Shown here in pieces: positions 1-8,786 of a stretch of DNA of 64,000 nt. Every line of letters starts with the position of its first letter. Within the stretch, counting starts at the first letter, position 1. The position numbers were made by a program, and so were the translations under genes. The notes below the pieces were generated by a model that had not been told where the DNA came from, did not search any database, and saw nothing but the letters and a program-made list of their open reading frames with translations. This DNA is from Staphylococcus argensis (GTDB lineage: Bacteria; Bacillota; Bacilli; Staphylococcales; Staphylococcaceae). The stretch is from positions 140,462 to 204,461 of the forward strand of contig NZ_PPPX01000001.1 in NCBI RefSeq assembly GCF_002902305.1, in the 5' to 3' direction.

Positions 1-570
1 GACGATTAAGACGAGTTTGTTCTGTAATTTAAGTTGACGAATCTTACGAATGATGAGTTGTTCACTGTGAAAGTCAATTCCCACGAAAGGTTCGTCTAAG
101 AGATAAAGCGAACTGTCTGACATGAGTGCACGTGCGATGAGTACGCGTTGTAATTGTCCGCCACTGAGTTGAGACAATTGTCGCTTTCTCAACGTTTCAA
201 TTTCGAGTTCTTCCAATAGGGTGTTTAACTTCGCTTTCACTTTAGGCGTCACCCATTTGAACCAGCCTAAATCTTGATAAGCGCCAGAGACTACAACTTC
301 TTCTACGTTAATAGGGAAGTCTAAATCGATGTGTGCTTTCTGCGGTATGTATGTAATGTTCTTAAGCTGTTCCGTTGTTGGTTGGCCATTCATCTTGCTG
401 TGACCAGAAGCCTTGAATTCTCCAATCATGGATTTAATGAGAGAAGATTTGCCTGCTCCGTTAGGTCCCATAATACCGATGATTTCACCATGCAACGGTA
501 TTTCAAAGTTAATATTTTGAAGCACATGTTTATTCCCTAAATTTAAATTCAAGTTTTTTACTTCAAGCAT
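1..570 (-). CDS. mntA: Manganese ABC transporter ATP-binding protein (3' end off window)
   Basis: ATPase of the Mn(II) ABC importer (MntABC/SitABC type), acting on the inner face of the membrane. About 190 of the usual ~247 residues are present, read from the ATG at 568-570 on the minus strand; the C-terminus lies beyond base 1. Visible are the Walker A motif GPNGAGKSS near residue 35, the signature LSGGQLQR, and Walker B ending LYFLDEP. A GGGAG Shine-Dalgarno lies just upstream. It is divergent from mntR and a MntR-type operator sits directly in front, which supports manganese rather than zinc as the substrate. Permease and binding protein would follow off the left edge. The manganese assignment rests on this context. 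Confidence 0.9.
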   Translation of the reverse strand, partial: MLEVKNLNLNLGNKHVLQNINFEIPLHGEIIGIMGPNGAGKSSLIKSMIGEFKASGHSKMNGQPTTEQLKNITYIPQKAHIDLDFPINVEEVVVSGAYQDLGWFKWVTPKVKAKLNTLLEELEIETLRKRQLSQLSGGQLQRVLIARALMSDSSLYLLDEPFVGIDFHSEQLIIRKIRQLKLQNKLVLIV

Positions 571-593
571 ATTTAACTCCCTTAATAAAATTT

Positions 594-607
594 TTAGGTT
601 AACCTAA
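594..607. promoter_or_regulatory. MntR operator (DtxR-type palindrome)
   Basis: Perfect 14-bp palindrome TTAGGTTAACCTAA, of the form bound by the manganese-responsive DtxR-family regulator MntR. It lies 24 bp in front of mntA and about 85 bp in front of mntR, so it can repress the importer when Mn(II) is plentiful. Binding is inferred from motif and position. Confidence 0.85.
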
Positions 608-690
608 TTTATTTCATAATATACTACGAACTTTTAGCGTGTCAAGTTATTTCGTGATACAATAAGGTGAACACATTGAGAGGTGAAAGC

Positions 691-1335
691 ATGCTAACTG
701 AAGAGAAAGAGGACTACTTGAAAGCCATCTTAACGCATCATGGTGACACAGAATATGTGACTAATAAGGTGCTATCGCAGTATTTAAATATTAAACCACC
801 TTCAGTCAGTGAAATGTTAAATCGATTAGAGAAATCAAATTATGTCGAAACGAAGCCGTACAAAGGTGTGCGTCTGACTGATTCGGGATTAACTTATACA
901 TTAGATATCATCAAACGTCATCGTTTAATCGAATTATTTTTAATCAAAGTGTTGGATTATAATTGGGAAGAAGTGCATCAGGAAGCGGAAATTCTAGAAC
1001 ATCGTGTGTCCCATCTATTTGTGGAACGTTTAGACAAGGTGCTCGATTATCCTAAGACGTGTCCACACGGTGGTGTGATTCCACGCGAAAATCAATATAA
1101 AGAGATTTATACGAAGAATTTAATCGAGTTTGATGAAGGTTCTGTAGTGACGATCGAGAGAGTAAGAGATCGTACTGAGTTACTTATCTATCTTTCTAGT
1201 AAGGAAATCTCTATTGGAGATACGATTACGATTGAAAGTAAAGATGATACGAATAACGTGATTATCATTAGCAAAGGAGATATTTCTACCATCTTGAGCT
1301 ATGATAACGCGAAGCATATTTATGTAGAAGAATAA
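691..1335 (+). CDS. mntR: Manganese-dependent transcriptional regulator MntR
   Basis: DtxR-family repressor, 214 aa: N-terminal winged helix (about residues 1-70), metal-binding dimerisation domain (70-140) and a C-terminal FeoA/SH3-like domain, the long form typical of staphylococci. The start MLTEEKEDYLKAIL matches the S. aureus protein; GAGAGGTG lies at the right distance in front of the ATG at 691. An in-frame GTG 24 bases upstream is less likely because it would take in the ribosome site. Asp8 of the metal site is present, but residue 11 is Lys where the Bacillus protein has Glu, as in S. aureus. It faces mntA across the operator at 594-607 and should repress it in high Mn(II). Confidence 0.95.
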   Translation: MLTEEKEDYLKAILTHHGDTEYVTNKVLSQYLNIKPPSVSEMLNRLEKSNYVETKPYKGVRLTDSGLTYTLDIIKRHRLIELFLIKVLDYNWEEVHQEAEILEHRVSHLFVERLDKVLDYPKTCPHGGVIPRENQYKEIYTKNLIEFDEGSVVTIERVRDRTELLIYLSSKEISIGDTITIESKDDTNNVIIISKGDISTILSYDNAKHIYVEE

Positions 1336-1388
1336 AGCAGGTTACGAGACTGGGCAATTAAGCACAGATTCAATCTCGTATCCTGCTT
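1335..1388. terminator. Bidirectional terminator between mntR and the M50 gene
   Basis: Inverted repeat with arms AAGCAGGTTACGAGA and TCTCGTATCCTGCTT, one T-T mismatch, ending in TTGTTT on the plus side. It lies between two convergent genes. Confidence 0.8.
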
Positions 1389-1406
1389 GTTTAAAGTGGA
1401 GATTTG

Positions 1407-2156
1407 CTAAGTTATGGTTAAACCATTCCACACCGTATAGAGTGTATAAAGGTTAATGACAATCCATAACGCGCTGAAACATATGACTGGTAAATGTGTA
1501 AGATCACGCAATGCACTACCATCCCATTCTGTCACACGCGGGTTAAAGGTTAAGCGTAAGATAGTCCACGACGATTGAAGGACTTCACCGAGTAGTACGC
1601 CGAGAATGTAGTGAATGACGATGCTAATAAGCTGGCTAGTAAGTAAATCTTGATGATATTGAAAGATGAAATATAATAAGCCAGCAAGTATAATGAGAAT
1701 GATGAGTGGCATCACTTTTCTCGAAGTTAAGATCAGGAAATATATAAAGATAAGTATATACGCACCTACGAATAAACTTGCGTAGTTATGTTGAATCGTC
1801 AACACGCCAATATACAGCATGAGTGGTGGCATGATGTAACCGCCGAATGTCGTGATAATTTGGCTCAAGCGTGAGGCTGAACTTGTCACCGCATAGCCTT
1901 GTTGCATCGTTTGTTCGCGCTCAGTAGGTGAAACGACGATGACGAGATCTTTAGCACGGCCGCCACTGATCTTGTTACAAAGAATATGACCGAACTCATG
2001 CGTCAGCACAGGAATATAATTGAGACATACATCGACGAATCGTAGTATGGCATTCGTGCGATACTGATGCGCAAGAATATAACATATGGCGATGCCGATG
2101 AGAATATAAAGTTGTAAATCGATGTGGCTCGTGAGTAGAGAATTAAATTGCTGCAT
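1407..2156 (-). CDS. M50-type membrane zinc metallopeptidase
   Basis: 249-residue integral membrane protein of the M50B-like group. The HEFGH zinc-binding and catalytic motif is at residues 53-57, followed by several hydrophobic segments, as in site-2-protease relatives. Its substrate cannot be told from the sequence; members cleave substrates within or near the membrane. GAAAGGG precedes the ATG at 2154-2156. It stands alone, convergent with mntR and divergent from tagA; a similar gene lies beside tagA in other staphylococci. Fold and motif are clear, the role is not. Confidence 0.8.
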   Translation of the reverse strand: MQQFNSLLTSHIDLQLYILIGIAICYILAHQYRTNAILRFVDVCLNYIPVLTHEFGHILCNKISGGRAKDLVIVVSPTEREQTMQQGYAVTSSASRLSQIITTFGGYIMPPLMLYIGVLTIQHNYASLFVGAYILIFIYFLILTSRKVMPLIILIILAGLLYFIFQYHQDLLTSQLISIVIHYILGVLLGEVLQSSWTILRLTFNPRVTEWDGSALRDLTHLPVICFSALWIVINLYTLYTVWNGLTIT

Positions 2157-2328
2157 CGTTTGACCCTTTCATTGTATAAAATACATAGTACTATTATATG
2201 CTATTTGTAATCAAAAGACATTGAGACTTTGGTAGGATGACGTAAAGGCACCATTCAAGGTTGAATGAAAGGGAAGTTTCATTTGAAATGAGATTGCAAT
2301 CTTAAGCTGGCTTTAAGGAGATACAAAT

Positions 2329-3078
2329 ATGGTAAATCGTAATAAAGACCAACGCGTCAACGTATTAGGATTACACTTTGATAATGTAACGATGACACAA
2401 ATGAAAGAGAATATACTGCGCTATATGAGTGAAACGAACCGAGACAATCTCTTTATCGTTACTGCAAATCCAGAAATTGCTAACTATGCGACGCAACATT
2501 CTGACTATCAACAGCTCGTTAATCGCGCAGACTATGTTGTTCCAGATGGTACAGGTATCGTGATGGGAGCGAAGATGTTAAAGACGCCGTTGCAAGAGCG
2601 TGTGCCTGGAATCGAATTAATGGAAACGTGTATTCAAATTGCTAATGAGAAGCAACAGCGGGTATATTTGCTTGGCTCGAAACCTGAGATTGTTGAATTA
2701 GCTGAGCAGCAATTGCAGGCTCAATATCCATATGTAAATTTTGCTTCTCATCACGGTTATATCGATGTTTATGATCAACATATAGCTGAAGAGATTGCCG
2801 CCTTTAACCCGGACTATTTATTTGTAGGGATGGGCTACCCACGTCAGGAAGAGTGGCTACAGCGTTACGCGAAACATTTTACCCATACAGTGATGATGGG
2901 CGTCGGTGGTTCGCTTGAGGTGTTTAGCGGTACGAAGAAGCGGGCGCCGAAGTTGTTCCGCAAGCTCAATCTGGAATGGGTGTATCGTCTGTTGATTGAC
3001 TGGAAGCGGATTGGGCGTGTAAAAAATGTTCCAATCTTCCTCTATAAAGTGATGAAGCAGAAGATAGGGCGAAGGTAA
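2329..3078 (+). CDS. tagA: Teichoic acid N-acetylmannosaminyltransferase TagA/TarA
   Basis: WecG/TagA/CpsF glycosyltransferase, 249 aa. It adds ManNAc to GlcNAc-diphospho-undecaprenol, the second step of wall teichoic acid linkage unit synthesis, at the inner membrane face. Visible are the TANPE motif (45-49), VPDGTG with the conserved Asp73, GVGGSLEVFSG, and the basic C-terminal tail EWVYRLLIDWKRIGR typical of the membrane-docking part. A clear AAGGAG stands eight bases before the ATG. It is a single gene with its own terminator, a short distance from the other tag genes, as in S. aureus. Confidence 0.95.
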   Translation: MVNRNKDQRVNVLGLHFDNVTMTQMKENILRYMSETNRDNLFIVTANPEIANYATQHSDYQQLVNRADYVVPDGTGIVMGAKMLKTPLQERVPGIELMETCIQIANEKQQRVYLLGSKPEIVELAEQQLQAQYPYVNFASHHGYIDVYDQHIAEEIAAFNPDYLFVGMGYPRQEEWLQRYAKHFTHTVMMGVGGSLEVFSGTKKRAPKLFRKLNLEWVYRLLIDWKRIGRVKNVPIFLYKVMKQKIGRR

Positions 3079-3407
3079 GTATAAAGAGTGTGTAGACGTC
3101 TTGCATAAATGTGCGATGTGACGTTGAACGCAGCTAACCTTTCAAATATCTGAAAAACGCATCTAAACCAATAACAAAGATAGAAAAAAGCCGTTCCACG
3201 TCGATGGATGATGGAACGGCTTTTTTGGGGATGGATATCTATTCTTTATCAATCGATATTTTAAGGCGATGAAATATGTCCCGATATATTCCTCGCCTTA
3301 ATATTATAGTTCAAAGGGGAAAGGATAGGTGAACTTGTATTTAATATGAGCTGCTCTCATATTCGTTTTAGGTCAAAGGTTAGAATGGTTTTATCACAGA
3401 ATAAGCA
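3079..3407. other. Intergenic region between convergent tagA and fdh
   Basis: About 330 bases without a gene. It holds the tagA terminator (3184-3226) and a second hairpin at 3262-3300 with arms TAAGGCGA and TCGCCTTA. The second hairpin has no good T-run on either side and may be the end signal of fdh, read on the minus strand. Nothing else recognised. Confidence 0.6.
3184..3226 (+). terminator. Terminator of tagA
   Basis: Perfect stem AAAAAAGCCGTTCCA / TGGAACGGCTTTTTT with a 13-base loop, a strong Rho-independent terminator that could work both ways. Confidence 0.92.
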
Positions 3408-4439
3408 TTAATCATTTTTAGCATTGTAACTTGCACTAGAGATGCGACCACCAGAAACGATTACGTCTTTGTCTTGGAAAGGTTGGTCGTTGAAGAAGCG
3501 GTCTAATATATCTTTCACACCGTCTTCAATACGTTTTTGAGCTTCTAAAGTCATGCCTGAATAGTGTACTGTCATTGCGTTACGAGGCATGGTTCTCCAT
3601 GGATGATCTGCTGGTGCAGGTTGTGGATACCATACATCGCCCGCATATCCTTGAATGTGTTTATCTTCGAGTGCTTTCACAAGTGCGTCTGTATTTACAA
3701 TTTTACCTCTTGCAGTGTTAACTAAGAAACTGCCATCTTTCATCTTCGCTAAGACATCGCTGTTAAAGAGGTTATCTGTCTCAGGTGTAAGTGGTGCATG
3801 GATAGTGATAGCATCACTTGTCTTCACGAGCTCGTCGAATTTCACGAATTTAGAATGTTCGTTGTCTTTCTGATTGATTGGATCATAGTGTTGAATCGTT
3901 ACATTGAAAGGTGCAAGACGTTCAGCTACGAGTTGACCGATACGGCCGAAACCGAAGATACCGATCGTCTTGTGTTGAAGTTCGTAAGCATCGTTGCCGA
4001 CTTGAGATAGGTTCCATTCGCCTTCTTTAGATTGACGGTGGCCTTCCTCATAGTTGCGGAGTAAGATGAGTAGGTCCATCACAGCGTGTTCAGCGACACT
4101 TACCGTATTGCTTCCTGTGACTTCGACTACGCTGATGTTGTGTTGGCTTGCCGCGTCTAAGTCCACATGGTCAGAACCTACGCCTGCTGTGATTGCGAGT
4201 TTCAAGTTAGGTGCTTTCTCGATGCGTTCTTTCGTCATATATGCAGGATAGAATGGCGCGCTAATTACGACTTCCATATCTTCAAGATGTTTGTCTAAAT
4301 CTTCTTTACCATCTTTCAAGATAACGAGTTCATGTCCTTTGTCTTGTAAAAATGATTTCAAACCAATGGCTTTATCTGTGTTGAGTAATTGATTGTCTTG
4401 TCCTTCTACAGCTTCAGGGAATAATACTACAATTTTCAT
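3408..4439 (-). CDS. fdh: NAD-dependent formate dehydrogenase
   Basis: D-2-hydroxyacid dehydrogenase family, 343 aa, oxidising formate to CO2 with NAD+ in the cytoplasm. All formate dehydrogenase residues can be placed: Asn111, nucleotide-binding GFGRIG at 163-168, Arg244 in TARG, Gln273 within YPQPAPADHPWR, and His292. The Gln-Pro-Ala-Pro and ADHPWR signatures separate it from D-lactate and glycerate dehydrogenases. AGGAGTG precedes the ATG. It stands alone downstream of a large hairpin structure (4526-4628) that could control it. In S. aureus fdh lies elsewhere, so its place between tagA and tagH is a difference of this genome. It would remove formate from mixed-acid metabolism. Confidence 0.94.
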   Translation of the reverse strand: MKIVVLFPEAVEGQDNQLLNTDKAIGLKSFLQDKGHELVILKDGKEDLDKHLEDMEVVISAPFYPAYMTKERIEKAPNLKLAITAGVGSDHVDLDAASQHNISVVEVTGSNTVSVAEHAVMDLLILLRNYEEGHRQSKEGEWNLSQVGNDAYELQHKTIGIFGFGRIGQLVAERLAPFNVTIQHYDPINQKDNEHSKFVKFDELVKTSDAITIHAPLTPETDNLFNSDVLAKMKDGSFLVNTARGKIVNTDALVKALEDKHIQGYAGDVWYPQPAPADHPWRTMPRNAMTVHYSGMTLEAQKRIEDGVKDILDRFFNDQPFQDKDVIVSGGRISSASYNAKND

Positions 4440-4525
4440 AGTATAAACACTCCTAGTAAAATGATGATGATTTGACGTAAATGCAAGCGTTACGTTTGGG
4501 CGTCAATATGGTTTCTCTGCAAACC

Positions 4526-4628
4526 AAAAAAGTACCTGGACTAATTTGGCATACCACCTCCTTGAATGGGTTCGAGTTCAATTACTCTTATCAAAGAGGG
4601 AGTAGCCAATCAGCACCAGGTACTTTGT
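4526..4628 (-). ncRNA. Structured leader or attenuator-like element upstream of fdh (unidentified)
   Basis: About 100 bases closed by a long stem. The arms are AAAGTACCTGG (from 4529) and CCAGGTACTTT (4616-4626), extended inward by CTAATTTGGC against GCCAATCAG. Inside are two smaller hairpins, TTGAA/TTCAA around 4562-4581 and CTCTT/AAGAG around 4585-4598. On the minus strand the closing stem runs straight into TTTTTT and then the fdh leader, so it resembles a riboswitch or attenuator whose closing stem is itself the terminator. It could equally be an elaborate terminator of the DUF2294 gene upstream. It was compared from memory with T-box, SAM-I, THF, ZTP and yybP-ykoY elements and fits none. 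Confidence 0.5.
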
Positions 4629-4710
4629 AACCAATCCCTATACTATGCAGTTATATGGAATTCTCTATCTATTTATATGAGGCATCGCTCTTATAGCGAT
4701 GAATGATACG

Positions 4711-5022
4711 TTATTCAATATTGCGATCAAAGACGAAGATGGATACGACTTCGTCATCTTGTAAATTAACGTCTGTAAAGAGTTTTAAGAATTTAGCACC
4801 GACGAGTTCCTCCATTTCAACAGGAGGGTTATCGCGATACAATTCTTTGACTTCTTCAGTACGTCCTTCCTTTAGCATACGACGATAAGCATCGTTTCTT
4901 AAATAGAATGTTTCAACTTTGCTCAAGCTACCTGTCATATGCACAATGGCCCAATTATCTTTGAAGAAGACTGAAATGTGTTCAGGACCTTTGCCGATAT
5001 GCGCTTTACGATATTTGCGCAC
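4711..5022 (-). CDS. DUF2294 family protein (start uncertain)
   Basis: Small cytoplasmic protein of the DUF2294 family, function unknown; at least 103 aa, containing the family's HIGKGP and WAIVHMTGSLS stretches. The GTG at 5020-5022 has no Shine-Dalgarno, and the family's N-terminus continues upstream in the same frame (ANKAQTFANLVRKYRK) back to a TGA at about 5066-5068, with no ATG, GTG or TTG in between. A good GAGGTG followed by ATG (5063-5065) opens a different frame of 12 codons, whose TAA ends four bases before the GTG. So there is either coupled restart, a rare start codon, or a frameshift near the start. A Fur-like box lies about 35 bp upstream of that ATG. Confidence 0.7.
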   Translation of the reverse strand: MRKYRKAHIGKGPEHISVFFKDNWAIVHMTGSLSKVETFYLRNDAYRRMLKEGRTEEVKELYRDNPPVEMEELVGAKFLKLFTDVNLQDDEVVSIFVFDRNIE

Positions 5023-5100
5023 GAGGTTAGCGAATGTCTGAGCTTTGTTTGCAGCGATAAAGCATCACCTCGTTGTGTAAAATATAGAGCGTGATGTAAA

Positions 5101-5115
5101 TGAGAAACATTCTCA
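5101..5115. promoter_or_regulatory. Fur-like box in front of the DUF2294 gene
   Basis: TGAGAAACATTCTCA matches the 7-1-7 Fur consensus TGATAATNATTATCA at 12 of 14 fixed positions and is itself a 6-3-6 palindrome. It lies about 35 bp upstream of the first good ATG. Fur is the best fit; PerR or another family member is possible. Confidence 0.5.
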
Positions 5116-5266
5116 AATACGACTCAATTATTATAATAATACGTTAGTGTGAAAAAGGAAAGTATTTTGTTCACAAAGTTGAAGAAATTGGGTGAGAATT
5201 AAGGGTTTAGTTGATGAAGAAAAAGGGTTGAAGATGAGGGCTTTTCTTGTATGAAAGAATAATGAG

Positions 5267-5494
5267 AGTCTGGGACATAAATCAAAGTTATTTAATTTTC
5301 AATGTAATGACTCTCGCTTGCATATGGGACCACACTCAACTAATTCCTCTCGCTCTTAGAGCTCTAGGAATGGATTTTCGTTGTGGTCTAGCTCCATCAT
5401 GCGTCTCGAGTCGACATTGAAAATATAATATAGATTCATTTCAAGCGTGATTTTCATCTGTCTCAAATACTATTTTCTTTTAGTGTCCCAGACT
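5267..5494 (+). repeat. Nested palindromic repeat, copy 1
   Basis: Outer arms AGTCTGGGACA (5267-5277) and TGTCCCAGACT (5484-5494) enclose a 128-bp core (5296-5423) bounded by TTTTCAATGT and ACATTGAAAA. Within the core are a middle stem GACCAC/GTGGTC and an inner hairpin ATTCCT/AGGAAT between the conserved strings CTCAACTAATT and AATGGATTTTCG. Related copies lie at 26091, 33841, 34370 and 41487. No reading frame of the repeat looks like a protein. Confidence 0.85.
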
Positions 5495-5606
5495 GTTTAC
5501 TCTTATTCACAGGAGAGATCTAAAGTTGAAAGAACTATCACTGCCACAAGCGCTCTTTCGGATTGGAGAGGAAGATTGACACAACTACATATTTCTGTCT
5601 CGCTCC

Positions 5607-6780
<1,174 letters not shown>

Positions 6781-7581
6781 ATGAAAGCAGTGTGGGTAGT
6801 ATTACAGGAACATCTCAAGAATTTCTACCTCATCAACCGACTCTCGCAGTTCCAGGTTAAGATTTCGAATAAAAATAACTACCTTGGTATTGCCTGGGAA
6901 CTCATCAACCCCGCCCTTCAAATCGCTGTCTATTGGTTCGTCTTCGGACTGGGCTTTAGACAAGGTCATGCGCAAGAGGGTGTACCATTTATCTTCTGGT
7001 TACTTGCGGGGATTAACATGTGGTTCTTCGTTAACCAAGGCATCTTAGAGGGAACGAAATCCATTGCGATGAAATACAACCAGGTCGCAAAGATGAACTT
7101 CCCATTGTCGATCATTCCAACATATATTGTATCGAGTAGGTTCTACGGCCATCTCGCATTGCTGGCCATCGTCATGATTCTTTGTGCGATTGGCGGATAT
7201 TATCCGAACCTCTATACATTACAGTTACTCTTCTTTGTGCCATTATCGTTGATTCTAACAACAACGATTGCACTCTTCACCTCCACACTCGGGGTGATTG
7301 TACGAGATACGCAACAAATTATTCAAGCGATTATGCGTCTCGTGTTCTTTGCATCGAATATTATCATTAACTTGCCAGAGGGTATCGTGCTAGACATCAT
7401 CAAATTCAATCCGATTTATTTCCTAGCAGAAGGATATCGTGCAGCATTACTGCATCATCAATGGTACTTTATCGACCACTGGCATTTAACGTTATATAAC
7501 TTTGGTGTCATCATTGTCTTATTTGTTCTCGGATCCATACTACATATGAAATATCGAGATCACTTTGCAGATTTTATGTAA
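6781..7581 (+). CDS. tagG: Teichoic acid exporter permease TagG/TarG
   Basis: ABC-2 type permease of 266 aa with about six membrane segments, forming with TagH the exporter that flips wall teichoic acid across the membrane. The N-terminus MKAVWVVLQEHLKNFYLI aligns with S. aureus TagG (MSAIGTVFKEHVKNFYLI), so the ATG at 6781 is preferred to an in-frame TTG 21 bases upstream; the ribosome site is weak. Conserved stretches YLGIAWELINP, WFFVNQGILEGTK and HMKYRDHFADF are present. The family's SPI-W-LP stretch near residue 200 reads SNIIINLP here, an unusual loss of the proline. tagB follows 110 bases on. Confidence 0.94.
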   Translation: MKAVWVVLQEHLKNFYLINRLSQFQVKISNKNNYLGIAWELINPALQIAVYWFVFGLGFRQGHAQEGVPFIFWLLAGINMWFFVNQGILEGTKSIAMKYNQVAKMNFPLSIIPTYIVSSRFYGHLALLAIVMILCAIGGYYPNLYTLQLLFFVPLSLILTTTIALFTSTLGVIVRDTQQIIQAIMRLVFFASNIIINLPEGIVLDIIKFNPIYFLAEGYRAALLHHQWYFIDHWHLTLYNFGVIIVLFVLGSILHMKYRDHFADFM

Positions 7582-7691
7582 TTAAATCGTCCTTTGCCGG
7601 AGTCACATTCGGCAAAGGATTTTTCTATAATTTTAAGTGTGTTAAAGCTATAATATAGACGAATCAGTTTATAGAAATTGGCGGTGAAACT

Positions 7692-8786
7692 TTGCGTATT
7701 ATTATCAAAAAGATTTATCTCTTTATGATTTATATTCTTAATTTTATTTTTAAAGGTAAAAGGGTCAACAACCGACATATCGTCGCGATGATGACCTTCT
7801 CTGAAGATGTGCTCCCTATTATACAACAGCTGGACGAGAAAGGTTACCAACTCACAGTCATCGCACAAGAGAAAGACCGCGCGACGCTCGATAATTTGAA
7901 AAATGTCACATGGGTGCCGGCTGGAAATAAATACGTGATTCAACAAATTAAAGCGTTGAGTACGGCAAAAGTCATCATTATCGATACATATTACCTCATG
8001 CTAGGTAGTTTCAATAAAAAAGAAGGCCAAACGGTTATTCAAACATGGCATGCGGCAGGTGCATTGAAGAACTTCGGCTTCACAGACCATCAAGTGGACT
8101 TACAGAATACAAAGATGGTGGAACAGTACAAGCAAGTGTATGATGCGACGGATAAGTATCTTGTAGGCGGCAATCCGATGATCCAATGCTTTGAAGCGGC
8201 CTTTGGTGCGACAAGTGACCAGTTTGTTAAAACGGGTCTACCACGGCTTGCTTACTATAAACAAATCGATGCCAAAGCGCGCCAAAAGGAGCTTAAACGA
8301 GAGCTCGGCATCAATAAGAAAGTGGCGGTTTATCTTCCGACTTATCGTGAACATAAAAAACAAAATCGAGAAATCAATACGCAGGCGTTTGAAGAATTGT
8401 TGCCGAACTATATGCTTCTCAACAAATTGCATCCCGCTGTAGCAGACACACATCAAAGTCAATTAGATATTCAAACGTTGATTCTCTTGGCGGATGTGAT
8501 TATAACAGATTATAGTTCCTTAGCGATTGAAGCGAGTATCATCAATAAACCGATACTCTTTTACGTCTATGATGAGCAAGAATATGAACGGGATCGTGGC
8601 TTGAATATGTATTATAAAGCCATTCCGGATAAGTTTAAAGCGTATAGTGAAGGTGAATTATTGAATAAGATTGTTTCAGAGAAGACACCATGGACGGCGC
8701 TCTTTGAAGATTGGCATGAGTATACAACGGCAGATTCAATTGATAAAGTAACAAATTATATTGAAGAATTGATGGTGAAAAAGTGA
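7692..8786 (+). CDS. tagB: Teichoic acid glycerophosphotransferase (primase) TagB/TarB
   Basis: CDP-glycerol:undecaprenyl-linked disaccharide glycerophosphotransferase, 364 aa, adding the first glycerol-phosphate to the ManNAc-GlcNAc linkage unit at the membrane. Family motifs are TWHAAGALKNFGFTDHQVD, NKLHP with its catalytic His, and IITDYSSLAIEASI. The start is a TTG at 7692 preceded by GGCGGTG; the N-terminus from there aligns with S. aureus TagB. The stop overlaps the tagX start, so tagG, tagB and tagX are probably one transcript. Confidence 0.93.
   Translation: MRIIIKKIYLFMIYILNFIFKGKRVNNRHIVAMMTFSEDVLPIIQQLDEKGYQLTVIAQEKDRATLDNLKNVTWVPAGNKYVIQQIKALSTAKVIIIDTYYLMLGSFNKKEGQTVIQTWHAAGALKNFGFTDHQVDLQNTKMVEQYKQVYDATDKYLVGGNPMIQCFEAAFGATSDQFVKTGLPRLAYYKQIDAKARQKELKRELGINKKVAVYLPTYREHKKQNREINTQAFEELLPNYMLLNKLHPAVADTHQSQLDIQTLILLADVIITDYSSLAIEASIINKPILFYVYDEQEYERDRGLNMYYKAIPDKFKAYSEGELLNKIVSEKTPWTALFEDWHEYTTADSIDKVTNYIEELMVKK

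Larger units (their letters stand above)
5023..5606. other. Intergenic region between the DUF2294 gene and tagH
   Basis: About 580 bases without a supported gene. It contains the 12-codon reading frame in front of the DUF2294 gene, a Fur-like box (5101-5115), an AT-rich promoter stretch (5115-5170), and copy 1 of the nested palindromic repeat family (5267-5494). Short reading frames over the repeat follow from its composition and have no start signals. Confidence 0.6.

Noticed and set aside
331..540. Plus-strand frame of 69 codons inside mntA
   Set aside because: It is a shadow of the minus-strand mntA gene, which has all ABC ATPase motifs.
4526..4628. T-box leader before fdh, because of GGAGGTGGTATGCC
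   Set aside because: It differs from the T-box string AGGGTGGTACCGCG at several fixed positions, there is no specifier stem, and fdh is not an amino acid gene.
4526..4628. tRNA gene, because of GGGTTCGAGTTC resembling a T-arm
   Set aside because: No acceptor stem, anticodon arm or D-arm at tRNA spacing.
4585..4630. Plus-strand likeness to SAM-I (CTTATCAAAGAG) and yybP-ykoY (AAAGAGGGAGTAG) riboswitch starts
   Set aside because: The strings are short, the rest of both consensus structures is missing, and no plus-strand gene follows for 2 kb.
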